From Oscheius tipulae (Eukaryota; Nematoda; Chromadorea; Rhabditida; Rhabditidae), in assembly GCA_037178975.1 (NCBI GenBank), contig JASJZH010000003.1:1860001-1924000 (forward strand): a stretch of 64,000 nucleotides of DNA, given 5' to 3'. The translations under genes were made by a program, and so were the position numbers. Of this stretch, positions 25,901 through 34,000 are shown piece by piece. Under the pieces are notes generated by a model. The model saw nothing but the letters and a program-made list of their open reading frames with translations. It had not been told where the DNA came from and made no database searches. How positions within the stretch are numbered: position 1 is the first letter of the stretch; the number at the start of each line of letters is the position of its first letter.

Positions 25901-28900
25901 ACTTCCTCATCTGAGCGGAGTTTTCTCGAGTATAGCTCGACCAATTTTGTTCGTGATTGAACCAGAGACTAATTGGTCACGTCTAGTGACCGTAAATTGT
26001 TCTTGTGACATAATACCAGTGTCATTTGACAGAAATCGATCGGAACTAGAGTCATGTCTCTCTGTTTCACTGTCTCTCTCAAAGATCTAAGATCTAACCC
26101 TTCATTCAAAGTCTCAATCCGAAAGATCTTGGGTATCCAGTTGATTCAAGCGACCAACTTTCCCTCTTGTGACCTTCTTGACCAAGCTGCTGACACAGAT
26201 CGGCACCTTGAGAATATTCTTGCATGACATGTACAGAATCCACATTTTGGCAGGGTAGGACCAGCAGAATAGGATCACAGTAAACTGGAAGTCTTTGCTG
26301 TGAGAAATGAACTGACAGACCTACCATCATGGCAGCTGGAAAAACATTCGTTCTAGCAAAAGAGTCAATAAAAGCGGCAACGCTAGATAAAAGGTAGGGG
26401 ACAAAGGAAGAAAAGTGACCGATCATCTGAACCCGATACTGTAGGGATTTCTTGATTACTTACCAATGCTGCAAATGACCAAGTGAGCCTTTTCTGCATT
26501 TGAAGAGTTCTCTCGGAATAATTGCCCTTTTTGAAAAACTTGTGCAATTTGTAGATGCAAGGAACACCGATGAATAGAACTGTTGAGAACATGAAGATGT
26601 CCAGGCCGTCCTGAAAATTTAGTTTATACTGCCTCTCTGTCTCTCAGTCTCTCTGTCGCTCTGACTTTCAGTCTCTCTGTATTCATATCTCTCCGACATT
26701 CTGTCTCTCGTTATTAAACCACCCACTCTTCCGGCTTCAACATCCCTCTTCTTTAAGCTTTTGGGTTCAGTGTAGTTGTTCTCTGTGCAAATCAAATCAC
26801 ATGTCAATTGCCACTGTAAGTCGGCCGTCCCCGCAAACATCTGATAGACTGGATAGGGTAGAATACTGAATAGTAGGAAGATGCCGAACCTGGTCGCCCA
26901 GTGTGGTCTGCAATTGTGAAATTTTGTTCTGGACTAAAACAAAATTTCACACCCGAACCATCTCTGTAAGTTACATGGGGAGACACTATGGGTTGCTCTA
27001 AAGGACTCTCCCATACCATCTGTGAAGACTTAATTCCGAGATGTCCCGAAGTATTATCGCCAACTGAGACAGTACGGGCTCAATAACCAGAGTAGAAAGG
27101 CTCAGACAAGAAAGTACGGGTGCGAATCGGGAAAAGGGAAGCAAACTCACTTTAAGACCAAGCAAGTCCTATACAGCATACAACCTGCCAACATCTCCAC
27201 AGTTAGTCTCGAAAACAGAGCCTGGATCTCAAGCAGAACCACGGCCACTACTTCATTATACACAGGAGCCAGCTGATAGACCAGAGCGTATTCATATCCG
27301 TCGATAGCGAAGACCGGAAGCATTAGAAGTCCAACTATTCCGACTATCAACAAGGAAATAGACATGGCAATGACTGAGCTCTGATATCCGGCCAGAACTT
27401 TCTTGTCCGTGCTGATCAAACCGATTATGGTGATCAGAGCAAGTAGACATTGGAGAACTGTTCCAGAAATCAGACTTAGATACTGTATGAAGTTGAAGAA
27501 ACGTACAGGCAGGGGGTAGTCTGAATTGAGAGAGTACTGCTGGAGGTTCATAGCTTGGGGACCAGTACACGCGTGGTGATTTATACCGATTAGTCAGTGT
27601 CTAGGAAACGCGTTCGCTACTTTGGAGCGATAAACAATTATGACTTATTAGGTTATGGAGGCTATTTAGTACGACCAACGTGGTCTATGGGAGTCTCGTG
27701 GCAAGTTTTGAAACTGTTGCAGCAGTACAAAGCTTGAACAATACACAAGCACAAGATCAAGACACATTTTCCCGATCGTCAAAGATCCCTCAGTCCTGAA
27801 CAGTTTGATAAAGGGCAAACTTGGCGTCTCTAACGCAGCTCCTGTTCCTTTTCAAAGCAAACGTTTCTTTATGGCAAAATAATATGACTTGCAATTGGAC
27901 TGGCTTAGACTGAAAACAGGACGACTGACTCTTGAAGTGGGCAACTGACACGTGCGTCACCTTAGTACTAAGATATACAGCGACTTCTACATACAAAACA
28001 GCAAGAATGGGGGCACTTCTTTTCTGGGAACTTGCATCCTACTACCCCTAGGCTTTTGAGACAGATTGAGTCGTTTTTCGAACTAACAACCACTTGTCTA
28101 TTTCGAGCGGGTTTCAAGCTTGTAACTGACAGATGCATATCATTACACCCGAACTTTCAAGAAGATACTAACACTTACCTGACATACTTCTCCAAAAGTA
28201 TCGTCTAGACCGGTAGTATAGATATCTGGAAGTTAAATATGACTACAAGAATACCCCCTCATTACTCTTTCCTTTTCACAGATTTCCTCGGTGACAGGCG
28301 CGCATCCGCGCTTCCTCCCACCTTTGAAATTACGGGTGTATTCACAGAATCTTGCATGTGGTTACGCAACTTTTTCATCGACATAAATTGTCTATTTTCA
28401 GTGCCCAGCCACGACGGAGGATGTCAATGAGAAGGCACCCAAGGAGCTCAAAGGATTGCCTACGGTCATTTGGGTAAGGTTGAAGCGCGATAGAGATACA
28501 ATGAGTTCAGAAAATCTGCCGAAATCCGACCTTCACCGTCTGCATCTTTGTGGGAATCTTCGAGTCGATCATCATCAATGGCTTCGCTGCATTTATGCCA
28601 AAGATTCTGGAGACCCTGTTGAGTACAACGCCGATCTTTGCGTCGTATCTGTCGTGTAAGTTTTTTTTAGGTTTCGAAAGCCTGTACACGGATGATATAC
28701 TAATTTTTCGGTTAGACTTAAAGCACTTGCAAGCTTTACGATGCTCTGCAAAGTTGTAAAGCATAAAGTCGTAGCCCTCGATCTGATATACTACTTTGCA
28801 GAACATCATAAAGTTTGAAAGTGCTATGATCAACCTGAAAAATTTGTCGAAATTTTGGAACTTCTAGGTCACAGCGTTCCAGTAACTTGGAACTTTGTCA

Positions 28901-30838
28901 GTTTTTTTGGTCATACCGCTTCCGTAGAGTCACAAAAAAGTGGCGGAAGTGGTTTTGTTTACAACAACAAAGTGAACTTTATTACTAACCAAAAGTTTTC
29001 ACGATAAAAAAATTGCTGCTAATCACCAATCGCAACGTAAACCAACGACGGGAAAGTTTTGGAAATGGTAAATACCGTTTGTACATACAAAAATGGACAA
29101 ATTAGCAGTTGGAACTGAGAGACATCCCCTGTCCTTTTGCTTGAGATTGTATCTGGAACAGCCAGAAAGTTTGAGCACACTCATTTCCCTCCAAAAGAAA
29201 TCTGAGGCCCAGGGTCAGCTGGCATTAAACAGTCATCGTCTTCTTGGGGAAATAGTGCTAGTAATGCGCATGCATCGCATGGACCTGAAAGCTTTATGTT
29301 TCCGTAGAAATTTTATGACCTTTTGCGATAGTATTTTGAAGTTGTAGTATGCAAGGTCGAACAGAGAACATTAGCAATGATACTAGAACCGTTTCAGAAA
29401 CAAGAGAGCCAACTTGGCCGAATTTCTCAGTTGGTTAGCGCTCCGACCACAAAACAAAATGAGCGGATTCGACCATCAAGTCCGACAGACGTTTTTGTCT
29501 TCACATATAAACCCTTTAGGCGGTTGGCTATTTGACAGAAATATCGTTTTTCACTAAATCTTAGCCACCAACTTTTTGCGCGAAATTTAAATGCGGTATC
29601 ATTTGCTCGATCAGAACATATTAAAACTTTTAGCGGTCGTCATCTTCGCAGCAGCAACCGGTGTCATGGTTGGAGGTACGATCATCCGACAGCTCAACCT
29701 ACAGGTACTTTCTTTCCATTCCATATCCTCCCTTATGACTCCCCAAAAACCACTTTCCAGGTCGGCGGTATGCTGAAAATGATCGTAGTCTGTCATGTGA
29801 TTGCTCTCATCTTCACAACCGGACTTCTGATTCACTGTCCCCAGCGCCAATTCGTTGGGATTAACATGGGATATGAGGACAAGTAGGAAACTTTTGAATC
29901 AGTTGAAAACAACTAAACTTTAGTCAAATCCATCGGACGTCCGAGTTCAATGTGACGGATAGTTGCAACAGTCAGTGTGTTTGCAAAAATGAATGGAATC
30001 CAGTCTGTGACAAGTCTACTGGTAATATCTACTTCAGTGCCTGTTTTGCTGGCTGTACTACCAGGAAAGACACTGATTTGGTAGGTTTTTTGACTTACAG
30101 CATTGAACCAGAGGGTTTAGACAGTCGAGTGGTCGGACTGTTCCTGTCTGGCTGCTAATGCTACCAGTCATGGACTGAAACCGTCACCGACAGACATATT
30201 GGAAAAGGGATACTGTCAGCCGGTGAGTAATTGCCACTATCACTGTCACTGTTACGATTCAGGACTGTGGCTCAGCCATTTACATCCTCCTTGTGACTCT
30301 ATTCATCACAGTCGTTGCCAGCTTCGCTTCAGGAATCCCGACTCAACAGATCATGCTCCGTGTGGTTCCGTTCGATCAACGTACTCTGGCTCTGGGTATC
30401 AACTGGACGTTCCTCAGACTTCTGGGATTCATTCCTGGTGGAATTTTGTTTGGAATGATGATAGACACGGCTTGTTTGGAATGGGAAGAGAGCTGTGGAA
30501 GGAACACGAGCTGTAGGGTCTACGATCCGGTCAAGTTGTCCTGGACGATCACGGCTGTTGGTGAGTATTGAGATAAAGAGACCGAGAGATAGAGAGGTAG
30601 CGAGACAGAGAGACCTCTTCTTCCAGCCATCGTATGCAAGCTCCTCTCCATTCTGGCCACAATCATCGGCTACATGACCTACCAGCCCACTGAACTCGAG
30701 AGTACCCAGTCCATCCACACCATTGACAGTCACGGAGCACTTCACCTGGTAGTCAACGACGATCGACCACCGGAACAGATCAACGGATCAGTCAAGAGTG
30801 CCGACTACGCCTCGACCATCCGAACGACCGATCAATGA
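4504..30838 (+). CDS. Organic anion transporter polypeptide (OATP/SLCO family), 14 exons, split by a 21.6-kb intron
   Basis: Predicted 12-pass plasma-membrane transporter of the SLCO family, which typically moves amphipathic organic anions. Exons: 4504-4586, 4627-4705, 4886-5036, 5073-5220, 5686-5958, 6683-6839, 28402-28473, 28511-28655, 29634-29704, 29761-29882, 29924-30080, 30121-30222, 30263-30560, 30627-30838. All junctions are gt..ag and keep phase, giving 689 residues, normal for the family. Landmarks: N-terminal CGFGSCTPRWLQ, ERRF after TM1, GHKGRWIGWG, an FLLNIYDDF segment, a large extracellular Kazal-like cysteine-rich loop (CNSQCVCKNEWNPVCD, then CFAGC) and GINWTFLRLLGFIPGG late in the protein. 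The start is the first ATG of the 4474-4586 exon. An upstream exon 3250-3300 (MIQANAGR...) could splice in phase to 4474 and add 27 residues. The intron 6840-28401 hosts nine opposite-strand receptor genes. A tRNA-Pro pseudogene sits in intron 2. Family assignment is firm; substrate is unknown. Confidence 0.9.
4731..4806 (-). pseudogene. tRNA-Pro-derived pseudogene
   Basis: The minus strand matches the tRNA-Pro(AGG) at 1805-1876 along its length but is damaged. The acceptor stem is mismatched (GGCCGAG against CTCGCCC), four extra bases lie in the D-arm, and the anticodon loop reads TTACAGT instead of TTAGGGT. It lies wholly inside OATP intron 2 (4706-4885). Likely non-functional; it could be a tRNA-derived insertion. 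Confidence 0.8.
6045..6112 (-). pseudogene. Degraded tRNA-like sequence
   Basis: On the minus strand a T-arm (GGGTTCGATTCCCC) follows a D-arm-like GGCGCAGTGCCAAGCGC, but no acceptor stem or proper anticodon arm can be formed. It lies in an OATP intron. Read as a decayed tRNA copy. Confidence 0.45.
6853..8756 (-). CDS. 7TM serpentine receptor-like protein, Rec1
   Basis: Predicted 339-residue 7TM protein, probably a nematode chemoreceptor. Exons in transcript order: 8756-8747, 8716-8499, 7854-7474, 7338-7183, 7145-7044, 7005-6853; every junction is in phase. The first exon encodes only MDP plus one base, a pattern shared with Rec2, Rec3 and Rec7. Landmarks: NGLQY before TM1, a cysteine pair CDLMCSDE in the loop after TM4, LNRWFKEG, the motif QRRSLMKAW-like MQRSLMKAW before TM6, and IPLKILVIF in TM7. 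The MQ.RL.+AW and IPL..ii features resemble the Str receptor superfamily, but the cysteine loop is not something I can place in a named family. It lies first in the nested array, all genes co-oriented. Confidence 0.8.
9272..10524 (-). CDS. 7TM serpentine receptor-like protein, Rec2
   Basis: Predicted 325-residue 7TM protein and paralog of Rec1. Exons: 10524-10515, 10473-10271, 10167-9829, 9790-9635, 9582-9475, 9433-9272; phases all agree. The ten-base first exon encodes MSS. Landmarks: YNGIQY at TM1, CDLLCLDENATFP in the loop after TM4, LNRWFKTKTLSQQTRKLQRRLSRGW before TM6 (spread over positions 155-185) and the ending SVITS shared with Rec3. Exons 3 and 4 (339 and 156 bases) have the same lengths as in Rec8, supporting a common six-exon ancestor. 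Ligand unknown. Confidence 0.8.
10971..12545 (-). CDS. 7TM serpentine receptor-like protein, Rec3
   Basis: Predicted 323-residue 7TM protein (322 if the second of two adjacent ATGs is used, which would match the Rec2 first exon length). Exons: 12545-12533, 12493-12291, 12188-12034, 11922-11742, 11390-10971. Relative to Rec1 and Rec2 it has an extra phase-2 intron (11923-12033) in the TM3-TM4 region and has lost the last two introns, so TM5 to the stop is one 420-base exon. Landmarks: NGIQF, CNLICVDVAGTYP, NNWLAKKN, LQKELTTAW, IPLEVIVLF, and the same SVITS ending as Rec2. Confidence 0.8.
12809..13290 (-). CDS. Protein with two SUMO-like (Rad60-SLD-type) beta-grasp domains
   Basis: Predicted 148 residues from exons 13290-13076 and 13040-12809, joined in phase across a 35-base intron. 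Domain 1 (about 1-70) has FDEVKRAYARRIG...LNFYINEELI...LRKEDVINV; domain 2 (about 73-148) has VFNITIHQTIGHLKFLYA...FWNGSSE...SMKLSERGRVHV. Both follow the SUMO pattern: a vT.TigqLk..Ya helix 1, then an F.f/n.gs strand, then L...d.I.V. No C-terminal Gly-Gly is present, so conjugation is unlikely; a scaffold or SUMO-mimic role is inference. An in-frame ATG at 13365 would add 25 residues. It lies in the receptor array between Rec3 and Rec4, on the same strand. SUMO-fold assignment is by eye. Confidence 0.65.
13534..13606 (+). pseudogene. Degraded tRNA-like sequence
   Basis: A D-arm (GGCTCAGTCAGTTAGCGC) is followed at tRNA spacing by a weak T-arm (GCTTCGACTCCC). The anticodon arm is mispaired and no acceptor stem forms. 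A similar remnant with TCAGTTGGTTAGCGCTC occurs at 29414. Confidence 0.5.
13689..13899 (-). pseudogene. Single SUMO-like domain exon, probably part of a broken gene
   Basis: The exon encodes about 70 residues ending at a TAA: HKFYITDKLFEVTVNQTMG, then ASYVQKTGLDVE, FCFLDEEIEL, and SLKMSSGATIEA. This is a clear match to the SUMO/Rad60-SLD pattern and to the neighbouring gene at 12809. The acceptor at 13900 is good. The only upstream exon candidate (13930-13970, starting ATGCC followed by a nine-G run) splices in phase but has in-frame TAG codons. The homopolymer length could be a sequence error. No Gly-Gly terminus. Either a pseudogene or an incompletely recovered gene. Confidence 0.55.
14448..16185 (-). 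CDS. 7TM serpentine receptor-like protein, Rec4
   Basis: Predicted 315-residue 7TM protein. Exons: 16185-15976, 15941-15787, 15118-14947, 14895-14728, 14690-14448. The start exon is continuous (MSSYPVSVHLYN), so the tiny first intron of Rec1-3 is absent. The phase-2 intron after TM3 is present, as in Rec3, and the TM6-TM7 exons are fused. Landmarks: YNVVQY, CDFYCPDNETAYP, NSWFKAGN, MQKKLTRAW, MAVLFLAIRKTL. The 668-base intron 15119-15786 carries a degenerate repeat (see findings). Confidence 0.8.
16571..16644 (+). tRNA. tRNA-Ile (anticodon AAT)
   Basis: This is a complete 74-base cloverleaf. Acceptor stem GCCGCCA pairs with TGGCGGC and the discriminator base is A. The D-arm contains AGCTCAGTCGGTTAGAGC. 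Anticodon stem TGGGT/GCCCA encloses loop CTAATAA, giving AAT. The T-arm has CAGGTTCGACCCCTG. It lies between Rec4 and Rec5, opposite to both, inside the OATP intron. Confidence 0.95.
16676..17960 (-). CDS. 7TM serpentine receptor-like protein, Rec5 (close paralog of Rec6)
   Basis: Predicted 329-residue 7TM protein from only three exons: 17960-17584 (377 bases), 17325-16968 (358 bases), 16930-16676 (255 bases). Rec6 has the same first two exon lengths and near-identical sequence, so the two are a recent tandem duplication. Landmarks: YNCLQYISIVSGI, a phase-2 junction before RPTWTRTIRICLF, CDLICLHENATYPKK, SSWFRRQNFSQQT, LQKRLSKAW, YYWVIPLKLIILYNSVKRSL. The last intron is 37 bases. Confidence 0.85.
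17961..18499. other. Intergenic between Rec5 and Rec6 with tRNA-like debris
   Basis: No gene is seen. Two short T-arm-like remnants occur near 18160-18215 (CCCGTGTTCAATCCCGCC) and 18325-18385 (GACCCGGGTTCAATTTAC), each with a weak upstream D-arm-like part and no acceptor stem. Confidence 0.35.
18500..19914 (-). CDS. 7TM serpentine receptor-like protein, Rec6 (close paralog of Rec5)
   Basis: Predicted 330-residue 7TM protein. Exons: 19914-19538 (377 bases), 19151-18794 (358 bases), 18757-18500 (258 bases). The start MDHDDYSLT was chosen by alignment with Rec5; an upstream in-frame ATG at 19989 would add 25 residues. Landmarks: YNSLQYISIVSGI, RPTWTRTIRICLF, CNLVCLDENATYPKK, NSWFRRQNFSQHT, LQRRLSKAW, HYWVIPLKLIILYNSVKRSL. 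The 36-base last intron (18758-18793) is a multiple of three with no stop, so its retention would add 12 residues. Confidence 0.85.
20702..22145 (-). CDS. 7TM serpentine receptor-like protein, Rec7
   Basis: Predicted 299-residue 7TM protein, the shortest and most divergent of the set. Exons: 22145-22136, 22002-21803, 21764-21610, 21347-21191, 21153-20998, 20961-20857, 20818-20702. The ten-base first exon encodes MDI. Exon 4 uses the acceptor gaccccag|T; the acceptor seven bases upstream would break the frame, although it would restore the RPxW sequence seen in Rec5 and Rec6. Landmarks: NGVQYITLIS, CNLICLDANISWP, RHWFKRGHFSQAT, LQSRLLRAW, IFPIRSIIIYY. The C-terminus is short compared with its paralogs. 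Confidence 0.7.
22146..23398. other. Intergenic; microsatellite and GTCTCT-rich tract
   Basis: No gene is recognised. It holds a long (GT)n microsatellite at 22879-22946. The GTCTCT-rich tract near 22020-22130, just to the left, lies in the first intron of Rec7. Confidence 0.5.
22879..22946 (+). repeat. (GT)n microsatellite
   Basis: An uninterrupted run of about 34 GT dinucleotides, ending in a TATG break. Seen directly. Confidence 0.98.
23399..24848 (-). CDS. 7TM serpentine receptor-like protein, Rec8
   Basis: Predicted 327-residue 7TM protein. Exons: 24848-24639, 24291-23953, 23911-23756, 23716-23615, 23575-23399. The start MTENLLYVKVFNSIQY is in one exon, as in Rec4. Landmarks: CDFICPDWTVLSP, LNRWFNRGGFSSRT, LQRRLMKAW, YWLIPLRCIFWTVRKLL. 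The 39-base intron 23576-23614 is in frame and stop-free; I treat it as an intron because its removal gives LTT|IS, matching the Rec7 junction LTT|IC. The first intron (24292-24638) contains a tRNA-Ser gene on the opposite strand. Confidence 0.8.
24526..24607 (+). tRNA. tRNA-Ser (anticodon GCT)
   Basis: This is a complete 82-base class II tRNA. Acceptor stem GATCAGG pairs with CCTGATC and the discriminator base is G. Anticodon stem TTGGA/TCCAA encloses loop CTGCTAA, giving GCT. A long variable arm (GGGGTTTCCCC) and a T-arm with GAGTTCGAATCTC follow. It sits antisense within the first intron of Rec8. A truncated copy lies at 35210-35259. Confidence 0.95.
24849..26113. other. Intergenic between Rec8 and Rec9, no gene recognised
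   Basis: Several short + strand ORFs (25115-25357, 25521-25892) have no recognisable motif, signal peptide or splice pattern. I see nothing else. Confidence 0.4.
26114..27551 (-). CDS. 7TM serpentine receptor-like protein, Rec9
   Basis: Predicted 333-residue 7TM protein. Exons: 27551-27151, 26907-26727, 26610-26464, 26426-26325, 26284-26114. TM1-TM3 are in one 401-base exon. The phase-2 intron leads into KPHWATRFG, which aligns with RPTWTRTIR of Rec5 and Rec6. Landmarks: FNFIQYLSLISGT, CDLICTENNYTEP, KFFKKGNYSERT, MQKRLTWSF and a TM7 with SYPAKMWILYMSC, where the proline is kept but the usual IPL is changed. It is the most distal copy, about 850 bases before the OATP intron acceptor. Confidence 0.75.
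27552..28401. other. End of giant OATP intron, no gene recognised
   Basis: Only short ORFs are present on either strand. No RNA or repeat structure was recognised. Confidence 0.4.
29414..29490 (+). pseudogene. Degraded tRNA-like sequence
   Basis: TGGCCGAATTTCTCAGTTGG with GTTAGCGCTCCGACC looks like a tRNA 5' half, followed by GGATTCGACCATC as a weak T-arm. The anticodon stem and acceptor stem do not pair. It lies in the OATP intron 28656-29633. Confidence 0.45.
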
Positions 30839-31011
30839 TCATCTACTGTTACCACATCCGAAATACGGGATTTTGCAACATTTCACGAGATTTGCAATAC
30901 TGAAATGTATCTTCCTACCCTGTGTCCCCCCTTTTTATTCAGGTCTCACCTTACCCTTCTATGAAAAATTGTATGAAATTGTTATCAAGTGGCTTTATAA
31001 ACTGTTTACTC

Positions 31012-34000
31012 TTAGTAATAGGTGTCATTGCTCGGCAGACCCCGCTTGTACAGCTGGATCAACTTTTTCAACTGCTTATGCTCATCGAGGGGCTCGAAGA
31101 TGGTCGGGGCTGATAGTAGAATGCCTGAAAATCTTGTCTTTTGGGGACAGTAACCCTCACCAAAAGTTCCCGCCAGAGTCACTCCCAGAAAGCCGTAGAG
31201 GAGAAACCGATCCAAGACCATGGACACGAACTTCCAGTCATCACGGTACTGTTTACTGAGCTCGTCGTCCTTGATGTGGGAGGTAATGAACTCGACCGAG
31301 TCCAGAGCTGTCTGGGCATATGGGCTGAGATCTTCTTCTTGTCGAGGGGCTAAGCGGATGTGAGGGACGTGGCCTCTGAACACAATCTCTATCGTATTAG
31401 AACCAACTATCTCTGTAAGACTGTTCATGTCAGTCGATGAACGTCCCAACTTGTTCTTTCTGTCAACTCTATCACTATCCTATTGCCCTGCTTCGGTACC
31501 AAAATTTATTTTCTATTGGAGATGGCGAGAAGAAGACGTAGAATACGGCTAATTTGTGTGAAACTATGGGGACGTCTACGAAACTTCGGTTCACTTGTAC
31601 TACAAGAAACGCACTTTTCTTTAGACACCAACTGCAATTACAAAATTCTAAAAGAAACTTTTATTCGTGTAACTCCGGACGAGTATCTAGCAATTTAGCG
31701 AATCTAGATAGTTTGAAAGAGCAACATTACCAGTACTTTTATTGAACTGTGGCTAATGGAGAGTGCGTTCCATGTACACAAGAACCGAAAGTTCTGTAGG
31801 GACTTTCACGTAAAAGTCTCATGAAGGTTTCCTTGTTTTCAGTAAGTTCGGTAGTCCAGTGATAGTTGCTGTTCTGTCAAATGCTATCACCCCTCCAGCA
31901 CCATTCAGTTTCCCACTTTATCGTCCGTCTGTATGCACTGTCCGACTAATTCGCCCATCTTTAGTCCTCTGTCTCTAGCTTACACTTCACGTTCTCTAAT
32001 CTCACAGATACTCTTCTCCCAGTTTCTACCTATCTACTGTGCTTGTCCCTTTCCTATATCATTCAGACTCCAATTATAGAGCACCTTCATCGTCTGAACA
32101 AGGACCTGGATCACCGAACTCACCTATGATTTTCATGAGATTTACAGTGAGGATGATGGCCAGTGAGGGGCAGGTCTTGACTATTCTGACTGGGTAGTCC
32201 TTTAGACCTTCTGGTCTGTCTCAGCTGTCTCCTAACAATGTCGTCCTCGCGAGGAGGTCGCTGCATGCAGAGGAAGATGGGGAGGAACTGAAACTTTTGT
32301 ATCGAAAATATCGAACTTACATCAAGGAAGACAGTCCTGACCCATCCAGGAATTCGATGTGTTATGGGGCTTCGGAAAAAGATGTTACAGACGATGACAG
32401 TGTCCACAATTGTTATGACGTTGAGAATGAAAGTGAGGAGGAGATATTTGGCGACAAGAGGCACGGAAGATGATGTTGGTGGCAGTTTCTTTGAGACCAG
32501 GAGCAAGAACACAACAATAGACAGCAGAACATTCATTGTTAGTCCCATCTTTTCTCCTGAAACACGCATTTCGATGGAAGATATACACAAACCAGAAGCT
32601 GTGGGTAAATAATAGACCATCACGTTAAGAAAAGCAAGGAGCAGGGTGGGAAGAATGAGAATTACGGTGTAGAAAAGAGTCTTCCTTCTATAAAACGGCA
32701 GTTACAAAAAGGAAAAAAAGGATTAGCAGCGAGTGGTTTCGATCCACCGACCTCTGGGTTATGGGCCCAGCACGCTTCCACTGCGCCACGCTGCTGCTAG
32801 TTCAAGCGCTCTGTCCCTATTACCAAGACGCGCCCTCAGATTGACCTACCTACCGAATAACAATCTGGAACTCGATTCTGCTCCTGTCTTCCGTCAAAAC
32901 AGCGGGAGCATCGATGATGTCCCAGATACTGCTTGTCGAGTATTCGGAAAAGTCCACTCTGTCGGCATGGAGAAAGTCAAGCTTGATTTCATCTCTGTTA
33001 TAGGTCCAGCTTCCGAAAGTCAAGCTGCAGCGCTGCTCATCAAAGGGAAAATATTCGACATCTGAAGCTGTTTAGGTGACCTGAGAGTGAGAAAAAGCTG
33101 ACCAATGATGCAGCTGGACTTATAAATGGCCGGCGGCACCCATAACACCTCGCCGGAATGGTGAACCAGGGTGTTACACATGAAGGAAACCTCGTAGGTA
33201 CCATCTGCACTGGAAATGTACTAGCTTTTATCAGTAAAGTGGATTTGCTTGATTTTCAGTTTTGAAAGAAACAAAAAGTTTTAGTTACTTTTTTCACTCT
33301 TGTACTGTCTTGAGGAGAATAGTTTGAAAATTACCCTCCCTCTGTCAATAGTCAAACTTTTTCCTAAATAATCTGCCCGATGGTGCTACTTTGATAGTTT
33401 TGACATAGTCAGGTGGACCGGAGTTGAGGGGTTGGAAGAGGGTGACAGGATGGGACTAAAAAATGACAGGATGTTGGCAGTTGTTGGTAGAACATATGAG
33501 CAAAACGTTCGTGATATCCATGTGATATCAAAAAACTGTACAATCTGAATATTAAAAAAAACCAGAAGTACTCTTTCCAACTCAACTTACTTGTTGAATA
33601 GCACAATATCCGGGAGCCAGATCTTCTCGGGAGCGATTCTCAGTGTCGTTATATTGTCATAGTCCTTCGGATTCCACTGTAGTTGGTAGTCGTGCCATTT
33701 CTGCACTTTACTCTCAGAGAATCTACAATAAAATCCTACCAAGGTCAGCCAAACATTGGTATGCATATGCTGTTCCAACTCGTCCACATTGATCAAGAGA
33801 GCCAGTTGCATGGCCATTGAGACGAACATTGGCAGTTCTGTCTTGTTCCTAACTGGCTGGGTTAGAGAATTGTAGCCACGGAAAAGGTCAATAGTGAGTC
33901 GCTCTTCAGCATCTGCTGCTAGAGAAAATGATGGACCTAAAGACTCTTTCAAAAATCTTCATCGAAAAAATCTTAATTCAGGTTTAGAAATTTCCGTTTT

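Larger units (their letters stand above)
6840..28401 (+). other. 21.6-kb OATP intron hosting a nested receptor cluster
   Basis: The donor follows ...KDINQ (CAG|gtcagt) and the acceptor precedes CPATTED (ttttcag|TGC); both are phase 0. No OATP-like exon is seen between them. The interval contains nine minus-strand 7TM receptor genes, two SUMO-like loci, tRNA-Ile and tRNA-Ser. Other OATP introns are 36 to about 980 bases, so this one is an extreme outlier. Confidence 0.85.

Noticed and set aside
4504-30838. Two separate OATP half-genes
   Set aside because: The blocks meet in phase 0 at good splice sites, each lacks what the other has (N-terminal half versus Kazal loop and C-terminal half), and the sum is a normal 689-residue transporter.
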